DNA of 64,000 nucleotides, from contig NZ_FNRI01000001.1 of assembly GCF_900107675.1 (NCBI RefSeq), forward strand, positions 310,001 through 374,000, given 5' to 3'. A program made the position numbers and the translations under genes. The notes beneath the pieces are model-generated. The model saw only the letters and a program-made list of their open reading frames with translations. It did no database searches and had not been told where the DNA came from. The DNA is from Alistipes timonensis JC136 (GTDB lineage Bacteria > Bacteroidota > Bacteroidia > Bacteroidales > Rikenellaceae). Below are positions 1-8,474 of this stretch, piece by piece (positions within the stretch are counted from its first letter, which is position 1; each line of letters begins with the position of its first letter).

Positions 1-1
1 C

Positions 2-838
2 GTGATGGGCTTCACGCCGGAGCGCCGCCGGGAGGCCGGAAGTCAGTTCGTGGACGTCGGCATCGCCGAGGAGCATGCCGTGGCTTTGGCCTCCGGAATC
101 GCCAAAGGCGGCGGCAAGCCTGTCTACGGCGTTTACAGCACTTTTATCCAGCGGGCTTACGACCAGCTTTCGCAGGACCTTTGCATCAACGGCAATCCGG
201 CCGTACTGCTGGTCTTCTGGGGTTCGCTGACGGCCATGAATGACGCCACGCACCTCTGTTTCTTCGACATTCCGCTGCTCGGGAACATTCCGAATCTGGT
301 CTATCTGGCTCCGACCTGCCGGGAGGAGTATTTCGCCATGCTGGATTGGAGCATGCGCCAGACGGAGCATCCCGTAGCCATCCGCGTTCCGGCCGTGGAG
401 GTCGCCTCGCGCGAGGGATTCGTCGCGCCGGATTACGGCGAGCTGAACCGCTACGAGGTCGTCCGCCGGGGACGCGAAGTGGCCGTTGTGGCGCTGGGGG
501 CCTTTTTCGGGCTCGGCGAGGAGGTTGTGAAACTGCTGAAAGAGCGGACGGGGATCGAGGCCACGCTGGTCAATCCGCGCTATATTACGGGTGTCGACGG
601 GGCGTTGCTGACCGATTTGAAAGCCGGGCACCGGCTGGTGGTGACGCTGGAGGACGGCGTACTCGACGGCGGGTTCGGCGAGAAGATCGCACGCTTCTAC
701 GGCACATCGGAGATGAAAGTGCTCAACTGCGGGGCCCGGAAGGAGTTTGCCGACCGGTTCGATCCCGGGGAGTTCCTGCGCGAAAACCGGCTCACCGCCG
801 GTCAGATCGTGGAAGATATCGTGGCTGTTATCGATTGA
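2..838 (+). CDS. Transketolase / DXS-like enzyme, C-terminal part (5' end outside window)
   Basis: The frame is already open at the first bases, so the true start lies upstream. What remains is the pyrimidine-binding domain plus the C-terminal domain of a thiamine-diphosphate enzyme. The motif FVDVGIAEEHAV (about residues 17-28), followed by a YSTFIQRAYDQ-type segment, is characteristic of the transketolase/1-deoxyxylulose-5-phosphate synthase superfamily; the Glu of this motif normally activates the cofactor. Wording of the motif is nearer to DXS than to classical transketolase, but the substrate cannot be fixed from half a protein. The stop lies 3 bp before the next start, so it is probably cotranscribed with the redox genes that follow. 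Confidence 0.8.
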   Translation: MMGFTPERRREAGSQFVDVGIAEEHAVALASGIAKGGGKPVYGVYSTFIQRAYDQLSQDLCINGNPAVLLVFWGSLTAMNDATHLCFFDIPLLGNIPNLVYLAPTCREEYFAMLDWSMRQTEHPVAIRVPAVEVASREGFVAPDYGELNRYEVVRRGREVAVVALGAFFGLGEEVVKLLKERTGIEATLVNPRYITGVDGALLTDLKAGHRLVVTLEDGVLDGGFGEKIARFYGTSEMKVLNCGARKEFADRFDPGEFLRENRLTAGQIVEDIVAVID

Positions 839-841
839 ATT

Positions 842-2071
842 ATGAAACGGAAATTATGGATTTTAACTGTGTTCGGAGTCGTGTCTGTCCTGGCGGCGGA
901 CACGCTGCCGGCGCAAGAGAGGCGTATGGAAAACGAAAAGACTTTTCAGCAGATGTTTCCGCTGGGCGAACCGCTCCCGGAGCAGTTCTCGAAATACTTT
1001 ATCGGGCAGGCCTGGCGGGCCCCGCTGACGACGAACAGGGTGCTGAACGTGCCCGTGTCGAACATCACTTTTTCGCCCGGGTGTCGCAACAACTGGCACA
1101 GCCACACGGGCGGCCAACTCCTGATCGCCGTCGGCGGCCGGGGCTACTATCAGGAAAAAGGGCAGCCGGCCCGGGAACTGCTGCCGGGCGATGTGGTGGA
1201 GATCGCTCCCGATGTGGTGCACTGGCACGGGGCGGCCCCCGACAATTGGTTTTCGCACTTGGCCGTCGAGTGCAACCCCGCAATCAACGTCAACACGTGG
1301 CTGGAACCCGTTGACGATGCGCAGTATAGCGCTGCGACGGCTTCCCGGCAGGCCTTTTGGGAAGGAATTCCGGTGGATAAGGCGAAAGACCCCGAATTAT
1401 TTGAAATTTTTGATATCTTTGCACTCGGCGAAGTGTCCGGCCACGGCGGACTCGATGCCCGGACACGGCTGATATGCGTGCTGGCATCGAACGTCGCTTC
1501 TCAGGGCCACGCCGCATTTCGGGCGACACTCGATGCGGCACTCGGGGCGGGCGTCACACCCGTTGAGGTGAAAGAGGTTGTTTATCAGGCTGTTCCTTAT
1601 ATCGGTATGGCGAAAGCCGCCGATTTTGTCGGGATAGCCAACGAGGTATTGGAGGCCCGTGGTACGACGCTGCCGCTCGAAGGGCAGTCGACAACGACGC
1701 CTGCGGACCGGTTCGACAAGGGACTGGCCGTACAGCGGTCGATCTTCGGCGCGGAACATATCGACGCGATGCGTGCGTCGGCTCCCGAAAACCAGAAGCA
1801 TATCCAGCAATGCCTCTCGGACAACTGCTTCGGGGATTTCCTGACCCGTAAGGGGTTGGATGTGAAGATGCGCGAATTGGTGACCTTTTCGCTGCTCGTG
1901 TCGCTCGGCGGCTGCGAGCCGCAGGTGAAGGGGCATATCGCGGGCAACGTGAATGTCGGCAATGACAAAGCTGTCCTGCTGGCTGTCGTGACGCAACTGT
2001 TGCCCTGGATAGGCTATCCGCGGACGCTGAACGCCATCGGATGCCTGAATGAAGTATTACCTGAAAACTGA
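842..2071 (+). CDS. Secreted cupin plus double carboxymuconolactone-decarboxylase-like protein
   Basis: 409 residues. An N-terminal signal peptide (hydrophobic residues 5-22) predicts export to the periplasm. Residues 70-150 form a cupin: metal-ligand pattern WHSH (H86, H88) and HWH (H127, H129). Residues about 185-270 and 290-405 are two CMD/AhpD-like repeats. The second keeps the family pattern Glu...Cys-x6-His (CEPQVKGH), while the first lacks the Cys, so only the second repeat is likely redox active. This cupin-CMD fusion is common next to aldo/keto reductases in Bacteroidetes. The real substrate is unknown. It starts 3 bp after the upstream stop, indicating translational coupling. Confidence 0.85.
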   Translation: MKRKLWILTVFGVVSVLAADTLPAQERRMENEKTFQQMFPLGEPLPEQFSKYFIGQAWRAPLTTNRVLNVPVSNITFSPGCRNNWHSHTGGQLLIAVGGRGYYQEKGQPARELLPGDVVEIAPDVVHWHGAAPDNWFSHLAVECNPAINVNTWLEPVDDAQYSAATASRQAFWEGIPVDKAKDPELFEIFDIFALGEVSGHGGLDARTRLICVLASNVASQGHAAFRATLDAALGAGVTPVEVKEVVYQAVPYIGMAKAADFVGIANEVLEARGTTLPLEGQSTTTPADRFDKGLAVQRSIFGAEHIDAMRASAPENQKHIQQCLSDNCFGDFLTRKGLDVKMRELVTFSLLVSLGGCEPQVKGHIAGNVNVGNDKAVLLAVVTQLLPWIGYPRTLNAIGCLNEVLPEN

Positions 2072-2084
2072 AAAACGAAAAATT

Positions 2085-2927
2085 ATGAAATACGTAAAAT
2101 TGAATAACGGTGTCGAAATGCCGCTCCTCGGCTTCGGCGTCTATCAGATTTCGGACCCCGAGGTCTGCGAGCAGGCGGTTTACGACGCTCTGATGGCGGG
2201 CTACCGCTCGATCGACACCGCGGCGGCCTATGAAAACGAGGAGGCTGTGGGGCGGGCTGTCCGCCGCAGCGGCATCCCCCGCGAGGAGTTGTTCATCACC
2301 ACGAAACTGTGGATCACCGATGCGGGCTATGAACCTGCCAAAAAGGCGTTTGAGGAGTCTTTGTTAAAGCTGGGCCTGAACTATCTCGACCTTTACCTGA
2401 TTCACCAGCCGTTCGGCGATGTCTACGGTTCATGGCGTGCGATGGAGGAGCTCTACAAGGAGGGACGTATCCGTGCTATCGGGGTGTCGAATTTCTATCC
2501 CGACCGGCTTGCGGACCTGATCCTGCACAACGAGGTGACGCCGGCGGTCAACCAGGTCGAGACGCATCCTTTCCACCAGCAGACCGCCGCTGCGGAGTTC
2601 ATGCGTGCGAAAGGCGTGCAGATCGAGTCGTGGGCCCCGTTCGCCGAGGGCAAGAACGGATTGTTCTCGAATGAATTGTTGCTGAAAATAGCGGCCAAAT
2701 ACGGCAAGACGGTGGCGCAGGTCGTCCTGCGCTGGCTGATCCAGCGCGATGTGGTCTGCATCCCCAAGTCGGTGCACAAGGAGCGTATCGCCGAGAATTT
2801 CGACGTTTTCGGCTTCGAACTGAGCGACGGCGACATGGCGGCGATTGCCACGCTGGACCGTCCCGAGAGCAGTTTCCTGGATCACCGCGATCCCGAAATC
2901 GTTGAATGGCTGAGTAATCTGCATTAG
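2085..2927 (+). CDS. Aldo/keto reductase (2,5-diketogluconate reductase-like)
   Basis: 280 residues; cytoplasmic NAD(P)H-dependent carbonyl reductase of the AKR superfamily. The catalytic tetrad is complete: D44, Y49, K74 and H107 (LIHQPFG context). Its length and the opening (LNNGVEMPLLGFGVYQ) match the short AKR5-type enzymes. I chose the ATG at 2085 rather than an in-frame ATG at 2049, because the earlier one overlaps the upstream gene and adds a non-family peptide. It is the first of two unrelated AKRs in the operon; the second (4994-6376) carries iron-sulfur clusters. Confidence 0.9.
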   Translation: MKYVKLNNGVEMPLLGFGVYQISDPEVCEQAVYDALMAGYRSIDTAAAYENEEAVGRAVRRSGIPREELFITTKLWITDAGYEPAKKAFEESLLKLGLNYLDLYLIHQPFGDVYGSWRAMEELYKEGRIRAIGVSNFYPDRLADLILHNEVTPAVNQVETHPFHQQTAAAEFMRAKGVQIESWAPFAEGKNGLFSNELLLKIAAKYGKTVAQVVLRWLIQRDVVCIPKSVHKERIAENFDVFGFELSDGDMAAIATLDRPESSFLDHRDPEIVEWLSNLH

Positions 2928-2932
2928 AAATT

Positions 2933-3472
2933 ATGGCTAAGAAAGTTTTGATACTCTCCTCCAGCCCGCGTCGCGGCGGAAATTCCGACCTGCTGTGCGA
3001 CCGTTTCATGGAGGGTGCCCGCGAGGCGGGCCTCGAGGTCGAGAAAGTGTTTCTCAAAGACCTGAAAATCAACTATTGCACGGGATGCAACCGTTGTTAC
3101 AACGGTGAGCATCCCTGTCCGCAGCAGGATGATGCCGCCGGGGTGCTGGCGAAAATGGTTGCCGCGGATGTGATCGTGATGGCTTCGCCGGTCTATTTTT
3201 ATACGGTGTGCGGCCAGATGAAGACGCTGATCGACCGCTGCTGCGCCCGCTATACCGAGATGACCGACAAGGAGTTCTATTTCATCCTGACGGCCGCCGA
3301 GGAGAGTATTCCGATGATGGAGCGCACGGTGGAGTGTTTCCGCGGTTTCCTCGACTGCCTCGAGGGGCCCACGGAACGGGGTGTCGTCTATGGTGTCGGG
3401 GCCTGGCACGCCGGGGAGATCAAATCTTCGCCTGCGATGCAGGAGGCTTACGAATTGGGTCTGAGAGCGTAA
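2933..3472 (+). CDS. Flavodoxin-fold NADPH-dependent FMN reductase
   Basis: 179 residues. The N-terminus has a flavodoxin-like fold with a phosphate-binding loop (SSSPRRGGNSD, residues 9-19), followed by the CxxCxxC segment YCTGCNRC (C49, C52, C55) seen in the iron-sulfur flavoprotein/NADPH-dependent FMN reductase group. ASPVYFYTVCGQMK (about residues 84-97) is the second flavin-contact loop. It probably transfers electrons between a nicotinamide or ferredoxin and a small acceptor. The start lies 5 bp after the preceding stop, within the redox operon. Confidence 0.85.
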   Translation: MAKKVLILSSSPRRGGNSDLLCDRFMEGAREAGLEVEKVFLKDLKINYCTGCNRCYNGEHPCPQQDDAAGVLAKMVAADVIVMASPVYFYTVCGQMKTLIDRCCARYTEMTDKEFYFILTAAEESIPMMERTVECFRGFLDCLEGPTERGVVYGVGAWHAGEIKSSPAMQEAYELGLRA

Positions 3473-3499
3473 AATGCTGTATAACAAACTTAAATAAAG

Positions 3500-4981
3500 A
3501 TGCTGCGAAAAATCCGGATCGTTGCGGCGGTCCTCTTCTTCGTGCTGATCACGCTGTTGTTTCTCGACTTTACAGGGACCCTTCATGCGTGGTTCGGATG
3601 GATGGCGAAAATCCAGTTCCTACCCGCCCTGCTGGCTGTGAACGTCGGCGTGGTGTTGGCGCTCGTGGCGCTGACCCTGCTTTTCGGACGGGTCTATTGT
3701 TCGGTCATCTGCCCGCTGGGGGTGATGCAGGACATTGCATCGTGGTTCGCGGGGCGGCGTAAAAAGCACCGCTACCGCTTCAGCTACTCCCCCGCGCTCA
3801 CGTGGCTGCGCTGGACGATGCTGGCGGTGTTCGTCGCGGCGATGCTGGCGGGCGTCGGCTGGCTGATCGCCCCGTACAGCGCCTACGGCCGTATCGCTTC
3901 GAATCTTTTCGCGCCGATTTATGCGTGGGGCAACAACGGACTGGCCTGGGTCGCCGAACGGATGGACAGTTATGCTTTTTACCCGGTGGACGTGTGGATA
4001 AAGAGCCTCGGGGTGTTTCTTATCGCAGTCGTGACGTTTGTGGGACTGGCGGTCCTCGCCTGGCGCAGCGGACGTACGTGGTGCAACACGGTTTGCCCGG
4101 TGGGAACGCTGCTGGGCGTGTTATCCCGCCGGTCGCTGTTCAAACCGCGCTTCGACGTTTCGAAATGCAACGGCTGCAAACTCTGCGCCCGCAGTTGCAA
4201 GGCGTCGTGTATCGACCCGGCGAACCACACGATTGATTACAGCCGTTGCGTGGCCTGCATGGACTGTCTCGAATCCTGCCGTCAGGGAGCCATTACCTAT
4301 ACCCGGCGGCAGCCGGAACGGGCATCGGCTTCCCGGGCTGAGAGTCCTCGGACCGACGCTTCGCGGCGCCGGTTTTTCGGCGTGGTGGGGCTTTTCGCCT
4401 ACACCGCCCTGCGTGCGCAGGAGAAGAAGGTCGACGGCGGGCTGGCCGTGATCGAGGAGAAGAAGGTCCCGAACCGTGCTGTGCCGATCCTGCCGCCGGG
4501 AGCGCAGAATACGCGCCATTTCACGGCGCACTGCACTTCGTGTCAGTTGTGCGTGTCGGTCTGTCCGAATCAGGTGTTGCGTCCTTCGGGGCGGTTGTCG
4601 ATGCTGATGAAGCCCGAGATGTCGTATGAACGCGGCTACTGCCGTCCGGAGTGCGCCCGGTGTGCCGAGGTGTGCCCCACGGATGCCATCCGTCTTACGG
4701 ACTTCGCGGAGAAATCGGCGACGCAGGTAGGACATGCGGTGTGGATAGCCGATAACTGCGTGGTCAACACCGACGGCGTGAACTGCGACAACTGCTTCCG
4801 TCATTGTCCTGCGGGGGCGATCCGGATGGTGCCCCGCGATCCCGACGATCCGAAATCGCCGCGCATTCCGGCGGTGAACGAGGAGCGTTGTATCGGCTGC
4901 GGAGCCTGCGAGAACCTCTGCCCGTCGCGTCCGTTCAGTGCAATTTATGTCGAAGGCCACCAACGTCAGCGAATCATCTGA
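3500..4981 (+). CDS. NapH/NosR-like membrane polyferredoxin
   Basis: 493 residues. About four or five transmembrane helices (near residues 8-25, 43-63, 95-120, 172-190) carry a conserved VYCSVICPLGVMQD-type NapH motif. The soluble remainder contains six cysteine clusters: two around residues 221-260, then CTSCQLC, CARCAEVC, CDNCFRHC and CIGCGACENLC. The protein therefore looks like a multi-[4Fe-4S] ferredoxin anchored by a NapH-type quinol module. In this operon it could pass electrons from the quinone pool to the reductases on either side; direction and partner are inferred. Confidence 0.88.
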   Translation: MLRKIRIVAAVLFFVLITLLFLDFTGTLHAWFGWMAKIQFLPALLAVNVGVVLALVALTLLFGRVYCSVICPLGVMQDIASWFAGRRKKHRYRFSYSPALTWLRWTMLAVFVAAMLAGVGWLIAPYSAYGRIASNLFAPIYAWGNNGLAWVAERMDSYAFYPVDVWIKSLGVFLIAVVTFVGLAVLAWRSGRTWCNTVCPVGTLLGVLSRRSLFKPRFDVSKCNGCKLCARSCKASCIDPANHTIDYSRCVACMDCLESCRQGAITYTRRQPERASASRAESPRTDASRRRFFGVVGLFAYTALRAQEKKVDGGLAVIEEKKVPNRAVPILPPGAQNTRHFTAHCTSCQLCVSVCPNQVLRPSGRLSMLMKPEMSYERGYCRPECARCAEVCPTDAIRLTDFAEKSATQVGHAVWIADNCVVNTDGVNCDNCFRHCPAGAIRMVPRDPDDPKSPRIPAVNEERCIGCGACENLCPSRPFSAIYVEGHQRQRII

Positions 4982-4993
4982 AAAACTGAAGAA

Positions 4994-6376
4994 ATGGAGA
5001 AGAAAAAGATAGACCGCCGTGAGTTTCTGAAGGTCCTCGGAGTCGGGGCCGCTGCGACGACCGCTGCGTTTTACGGCTGTGGAAAGCGGGGACAGGGAGC
5101 GGCGACCGCCGCTGTCGGCGAGGTTCCGACGGATAAGATGACGTTCCGTACGACGCCGGCGACCGGCGACCGGGTGTCGTTGCTGGGCTACGGCTGCATG
5201 CGCTGGCCCCTGCTCGAAACGCCCGCGGCCGACGGCAATCCGATCGACCAGGAGGCCGTCAACGAGTTGGTCGATTACGCCATTGCCCACGGGGTCAACT
5301 ATTTCGATACGGCGCCCGTCTACATACAGGGCTTTTCCGAAAAATCCACGGGCATCGCCCTCAAACGGCATCCGCGCGACAAGTTTTTCGTAGCGACGAA
5401 GATGTCCAATTTCTCGAATTTCACGCGCGAGAATTCGCTGGCCATGTACCGTCAGTCGTTGGCCGACCTGCAGGTCGATTACCTCGACTACTACCTGCTG
5501 CACTCGGTGGGCGGCGGCAAGGGCGTCGAGACGTTCAACGAACGCTTCATCGACAACGGTGTGCTCGACTTCCTGCTCCGTGAACGCGAGGCGGGGCGCA
5601 TCCGCAACCTCGGATGGTCGTTCCACGGCGACCAAAAGGTCTTCGATCACCTGCTGGCGATGCACGACCGGGGCGAGGCCGTGTGGGATTTCGTGCAGAT
5701 ACAGATGAACTACGTCGACTGGAAGCACGCTTCGGGCCGCAACGTCGATGCCGAATATCTTTACGGCGAACTGGAGAAGCGCGGCATCCCGGCCGTGATT
5801 ATGGAGCCGCTGCTGGGCGGCCGCCTGTCGCGGCTGAACGACCATCTGGTCGGGCGGTTCAAAGAGCAGCGGCCGACGCAGAGCGCTGCCTCGTGGGCGT
5901 TCCGCTTTGCGGGTTCCTACCCCGGGGTGCTGACCGTGCTGAGCGGCATGACCTACATGGAGCACCTGCAGGATAACATTCGCACTTATTCGCCGCTCGA
6001 GGAGCTGGCGCCTGCGGAATACGAACTGCTGGAGGATACGGCGCAGGTGATGCTGAAATACCCCACCGTGCCCTGCACCGAGTGTCAGTATTGCATGCCC
6101 TGCCCTTATGGACTGGACATTCCGGCGATTTTCGCCCACTACAACCGCTGTGTGAACGAGGGCAATGTGCCGAAGGACCAGCAGGACCCGGCTTACCGGG
6201 AGGCCCGTCGGGCTTTCCTCGTCGGTTACGACCGCTCGGTTCCGAAACTCCGGCAGGCAAGTCGTTGCATCGGTTGCGATCAGTGTGTATCGCATTGCCC
6301 GCAGTCGATCAAAATTCCCCGGCAGTTGCGCCGCATCGACCGTTTCGTCGAACAGCTCAAACAGGGAACTCTCTGA
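4994..6376 (+). CDS. Tat-exported aldo/keto reductase with C-terminal [4Fe-4S] domain
   Basis: 460 residues. The N-terminus has a twin-arginine signature (DRREFLKV) followed by a hydrophobic stretch ending in FYGCG, suggesting a Tat substrate that may also be lipidated. Residues about 50-350 are an AKR barrel with an intact tetrad region (FDTAPVYIQG, TKMSNF, YLLHSVGG). The C-terminus has two cysteine clusters (CTECQYCMPCPYG near 358 and CIGCDQCVSHCPQ near 425). This AKR-ferredoxin fusion is widespread in anaerobes. Following the membrane ferredoxin by 12 bp, it is a plausible terminal reductase of the operon. The substrate is unknown. Confidence 0.88.
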   Translation: MEKKKIDRREFLKVLGVGAAATTAAFYGCGKRGQGAATAAVGEVPTDKMTFRTTPATGDRVSLLGYGCMRWPLLETPAADGNPIDQEAVNELVDYAIAHGVNYFDTAPVYIQGFSEKSTGIALKRHPRDKFFVATKMSNFSNFTRENSLAMYRQSLADLQVDYLDYYLLHSVGGGKGVETFNERFIDNGVLDFLLREREAGRIRNLGWSFHGDQKVFDHLLAMHDRGEAVWDFVQIQMNYVDWKHASGRNVDAEYLYGELEKRGIPAVIMEPLLGGRLSRLNDHLVGRFKEQRPTQSAASWAFRFAGSYPGVLTVLSGMTYMEHLQDNIRTYSPLEELAPAEYELLEDTAQVMLKYPTVPCTECQYCMPCPYGLDIPAIFAHYNRCVNEGNVPKDQQDPAYREARRAFLVGYDRSVPKLRQASRCIGCDQCVSHCPQSIKIPRQLRRIDRFVEQLKQGTL

Positions 6377-6388
6377 CGCCGCACGCAA

Positions 6389-6416
6389 GGCCTCTCCGAA
6401 CGGAGGGGCCTTTTTT
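6389..6416 (+). terminator. Rho-independent terminator of the redox operon
   Basis: A 10-bp stem (GGCCTCTCCG / CGGAGGGGCC, one G-U pair) with a two-base loop is followed by six T. It begins 12 bp after the stop of the AKR-ferredoxin gene. Confidence 0.9.
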
Positions 6417-6433
6417 ATCATATGTTAACTATT

Positions 6434-6458
6434 GTCGGATTGGAAGCCGCTATCTTTG
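6434..6458 (+). promoter_or_regulatory. Bacteroidetes-type promoter of the MATE gene
   Basis: TATCTTTG at 6451-6458 is a perfect -7 box (TAnnTTTG). An ATTG ending at 6434 may serve as a degenerate -33 element. Transcription would start near 6465, which favours the ATG at 6479. Confidence 0.6.
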
Positions 6459-6478
6459 TAGTCCCAAAAATACAAGTT

Positions 6479-7843
6479 ATGAAAGATAGTAGAGACAGCA
6501 TTGATTTCGGCAGCATGGATATTCCGAAATTGTTCCGAAAATTGCTGATCCCCACGGTGATGGGGATGGTTTTCTCGGCCGCGTTCGTCATTACGGACGG
6601 AATTTTCGTGGGCCGCGGCATCGGCAGCGACGCCCTGGCCGCAGTTAACATCACCGCCCCGCTGTTCCTCATCAGTACGGGCGTCGGACTGATGTTCGGC
6701 GTCGGGGCTTCGGTCGTGGCCTCGATCCACCTTTCGCAGGGGAAGGCCAAGGCCGCACGGATCAACGTGACGCAGGCCGTGGTGGTCTCGTCGCTGCTGC
6801 TGGCGGCTTATAGCTTTTTCATCACCTGGTATGCTCTCGGGGTGGCTCGTTTGCTGGGCAGTTCGGAGCGTCTGCTGCCGCTGGCCGTGGAGTATATGCA
6901 CTGGTTCGCGCCGTTCCTGCCGTTCAGCGCCCTGCTCAGCTCGGGGATGTTTTTCATCCGCCTCGACGGGTCGCCCAACTACGCTATGCTCTGCAATGCC
7001 ATTCCGGCGGTCATCAACATCGTGCTGGACTACGTGTTCATCTTCGTCTTCGGCTGGGGGATGACGGGCGCCGCGCTGGCCACGAGTCTGGGCTATATCG
7101 TGGGTGCCGCGATGATTCTCGTATACCTCAGCGACCGCCGGCGTGCCGTGCGCTTCTGCCGTGTGAAACTGAGCCGCAAAAGCATGCGCCTGACCCTGCG
7201 CAACGTAGGATATATGTGCCGCCTGGGCCTTTCGACCTTCCTGTGCGAAGGGGCCATTGCGACGATGATGTTTGCCGGAAACTACGTCTTTATCCGCCAT
7301 CTGGGCGAGGACGGCGTGGCGGCGTTCAGCATCGCCTGCTACTTTTTCCCGATCATCTTCATGGTCTATAACGCCATCGGACAGTCGGCCCAGCCCATTT
7401 TGAGCTACAATTTCGGCGCGGGTAACGGCGTGCGCGTGCGCAGGACGTTCCGCTTGGCGCTGATGACGGCTGTGGTGTTGGGGCTGGCTTTCTTTGGCAT
7501 GACGGCTCTTTTCAGCCATCAGGTCGTGGCGATGTTCATCGACAGCGCCTACCCTGCTTACGACATTGCCGTCCGGGGGCTTCCGCTGTTCGCGTCGGGA
7601 TTCGTATTCTTTGCCGTGAATATCGTGGCGATCAGCTATTTCCAGAGCGTCGAGCGGGCGCGCCCGGCCATGCTGGTCACCGTCCTGCGCGGGTTCGTGT
7701 TCATGGTAGCCTGCTTTTTCGGACTGCCCCTGCTGCTGGGTGTCGAGGGCATCTGGCTGGCCGTGCCGCTGACCGAGGTGCTTACCTTCGGAGTTGTTAT
7801 GGCGATCTATGGCTGCGGACGGCATCTTGCGCTGGCTCGATAA
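6479..7843 (+). CDS. MATE family efflux transporter
   Basis: 454 residues with about 12 predicted membrane helices in two homologous six-helix halves (first half near residues 18-200, second near 235-440). The opening IPKLFRKLLIPTVMGMVFSA with DGIFVGRGIG is the typical MATE N-terminus. It should export cationic or hydrophobic compounds driven by Na+ or H+. The ATG at 6479 is preferred over an in-frame ATG at 6422, because the promoter box at 6451-6458 lies between them. It follows the terminator of the redox operon and so is an independent unit. Confidence 0.9.
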   Translation: MKDSRDSIDFGSMDIPKLFRKLLIPTVMGMVFSAAFVITDGIFVGRGIGSDALAAVNITAPLFLISTGVGLMFGVGASVVASIHLSQGKAKAARINVTQAVVVSSLLLAAYSFFITWYALGVARLLGSSERLLPLAVEYMHWFAPFLPFSALLSSGMFFIRLDGSPNYAMLCNAIPAVINIVLDYVFIFVFGWGMTGAALATSLGYIVGAAMILVYLSDRRRAVRFCRVKLSRKSMRLTLRNVGYMCRLGLSTFLCEGAIATMMFAGNYVFIRHLGEDGVAAFSIACYFFPIIFMVYNAIGQSAQPILSYNFGAGNGVRVRRTFRLALMTAVVLGLAFFGMTALFSHQVVAMFIDSAYPAYDIAVRGLPLFASGFVFFAVNIVAISYFQSVERARPAMLVTVLRGFVFMVACFFGLPLLLGVEGIWLAVPLTEVLTFGVVMAIYGCGRHLALAR

Positions 7844-7858
7844 ATTTCACTATCTTTA
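7827..7858 (+). promoter_or_regulatory. Promoter of the Crp/Fnr regulator gene
   Basis: TATCTTTA at 7851-7858 (one mismatch to TAnnTTTG) has a TTG at 7827-7829 about 21 bp upstream. It overlaps the end of the MATE gene, giving a short leader before the ATG at 7879. Confidence 0.5.
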
Positions 7859-7878
7859 CGGCCTCAAACCTGCAAGGC

Positions 7879-8457
7879 ATGGAGGCATTTATCGAAAAAT
7901 TCAGCCGGAAATACAACCTTCCCGCGGAGGACTGTCAGCGGCTCGTGGGCAAAATGGAGCGTTATGCATTCCGCAAGGGCGAATGCGTGGTTCGTGAGGG
8001 CGAACGCAACCCCGATTTCTATATCGTGAGCCGCGGCATCTGGCTGGGACACTACTGCAACGATGGCGTGGATGTTTCGGTGTGGTTCGTGGGCGAGGGC
8101 GAAGCGCTCTTTTCGACTTGGGGATATGTCGGCAACGCCCCTTCGCAGATCACCATCGAGGCCATGTGCGACGCGGAACTCTACGGCATTTCCAAAGCCG
8201 ATCTGGAGGAGTTCTTCGCTTCTTCGGTCGGGGCTGCCAATTTCGGACGGCGGATTTTCGAGGAGCAGTTTTTGGGCCTCGAGAACTGGATTCTTTCGGG
8301 CGGGGCCCCGCGGGCCGAGGAGCGTTACCGGGCGCTGATGGCCGAGAGTCCCGAACTGCTGCAGGTCGTTCCGCTGAAGCATATCGCCTCTTACCTTTGG
8401 ATCACCCCACAATCGCTGAGCCGCATCAGGGCCAAACTGGGAAAGAAAAAAGGCTGA
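7879..8457 (+). CDS. Crp/Fnr family transcriptional regulator
   Basis: 192 residues. Residues about 20-115 form a cyclic-nucleotide-binding beta-roll (RKGECVVREGERNPDFYIVSRG), and the C-terminus holds a short winged HTH (HIASYLWITPQSLSRIRAKL). There is no N-terminal Cys cluster, so it is not an FNR-type oxygen sensor. This is the compact Bacteroidetes Crp/Fnr group, whose ligands are mostly unknown. Its target may be the adjacent MATE gene or the convergent efflux operon; this is inferred from position only. Confidence 0.88.
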   Translation: MEAFIEKFSRKYNLPAEDCQRLVGKMERYAFRKGECVVREGERNPDFYIVSRGIWLGHYCNDGVDVSVWFVGEGEALFSTWGYVGNAPSQITIEAMCDAELYGISKADLEEFFASSVGAANFGRRIFEEQFLGLENWILSGGAPRAEERYRALMAESPELLQVVPLKHIASYLWITPQSLSRIRAKLGKKKG

Positions 8458-8474
8458 CCTTCAGGTCAGCCTTT
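8449..8474. terminator. Bidirectional terminator between crp-like gene and efflux operon
   Basis: A perfect 12-bp stem AAAGGCTGACCT / AGGTCAGCCTTT with a 2-base loop. A T-rich run follows on the + strand and an A/T run on the other side. It overlaps the last codons of both convergent genes (stops at 8457 and 8466). Confidence 0.9.

Noticed and set aside
4121..6421. A 766-codon open frame on the - strand opposite the polyferredoxin and AKR-ferredoxin genes.
   Set aside because: It is a shadow of two well-supported genes, with biased composition and no recognisable domain.
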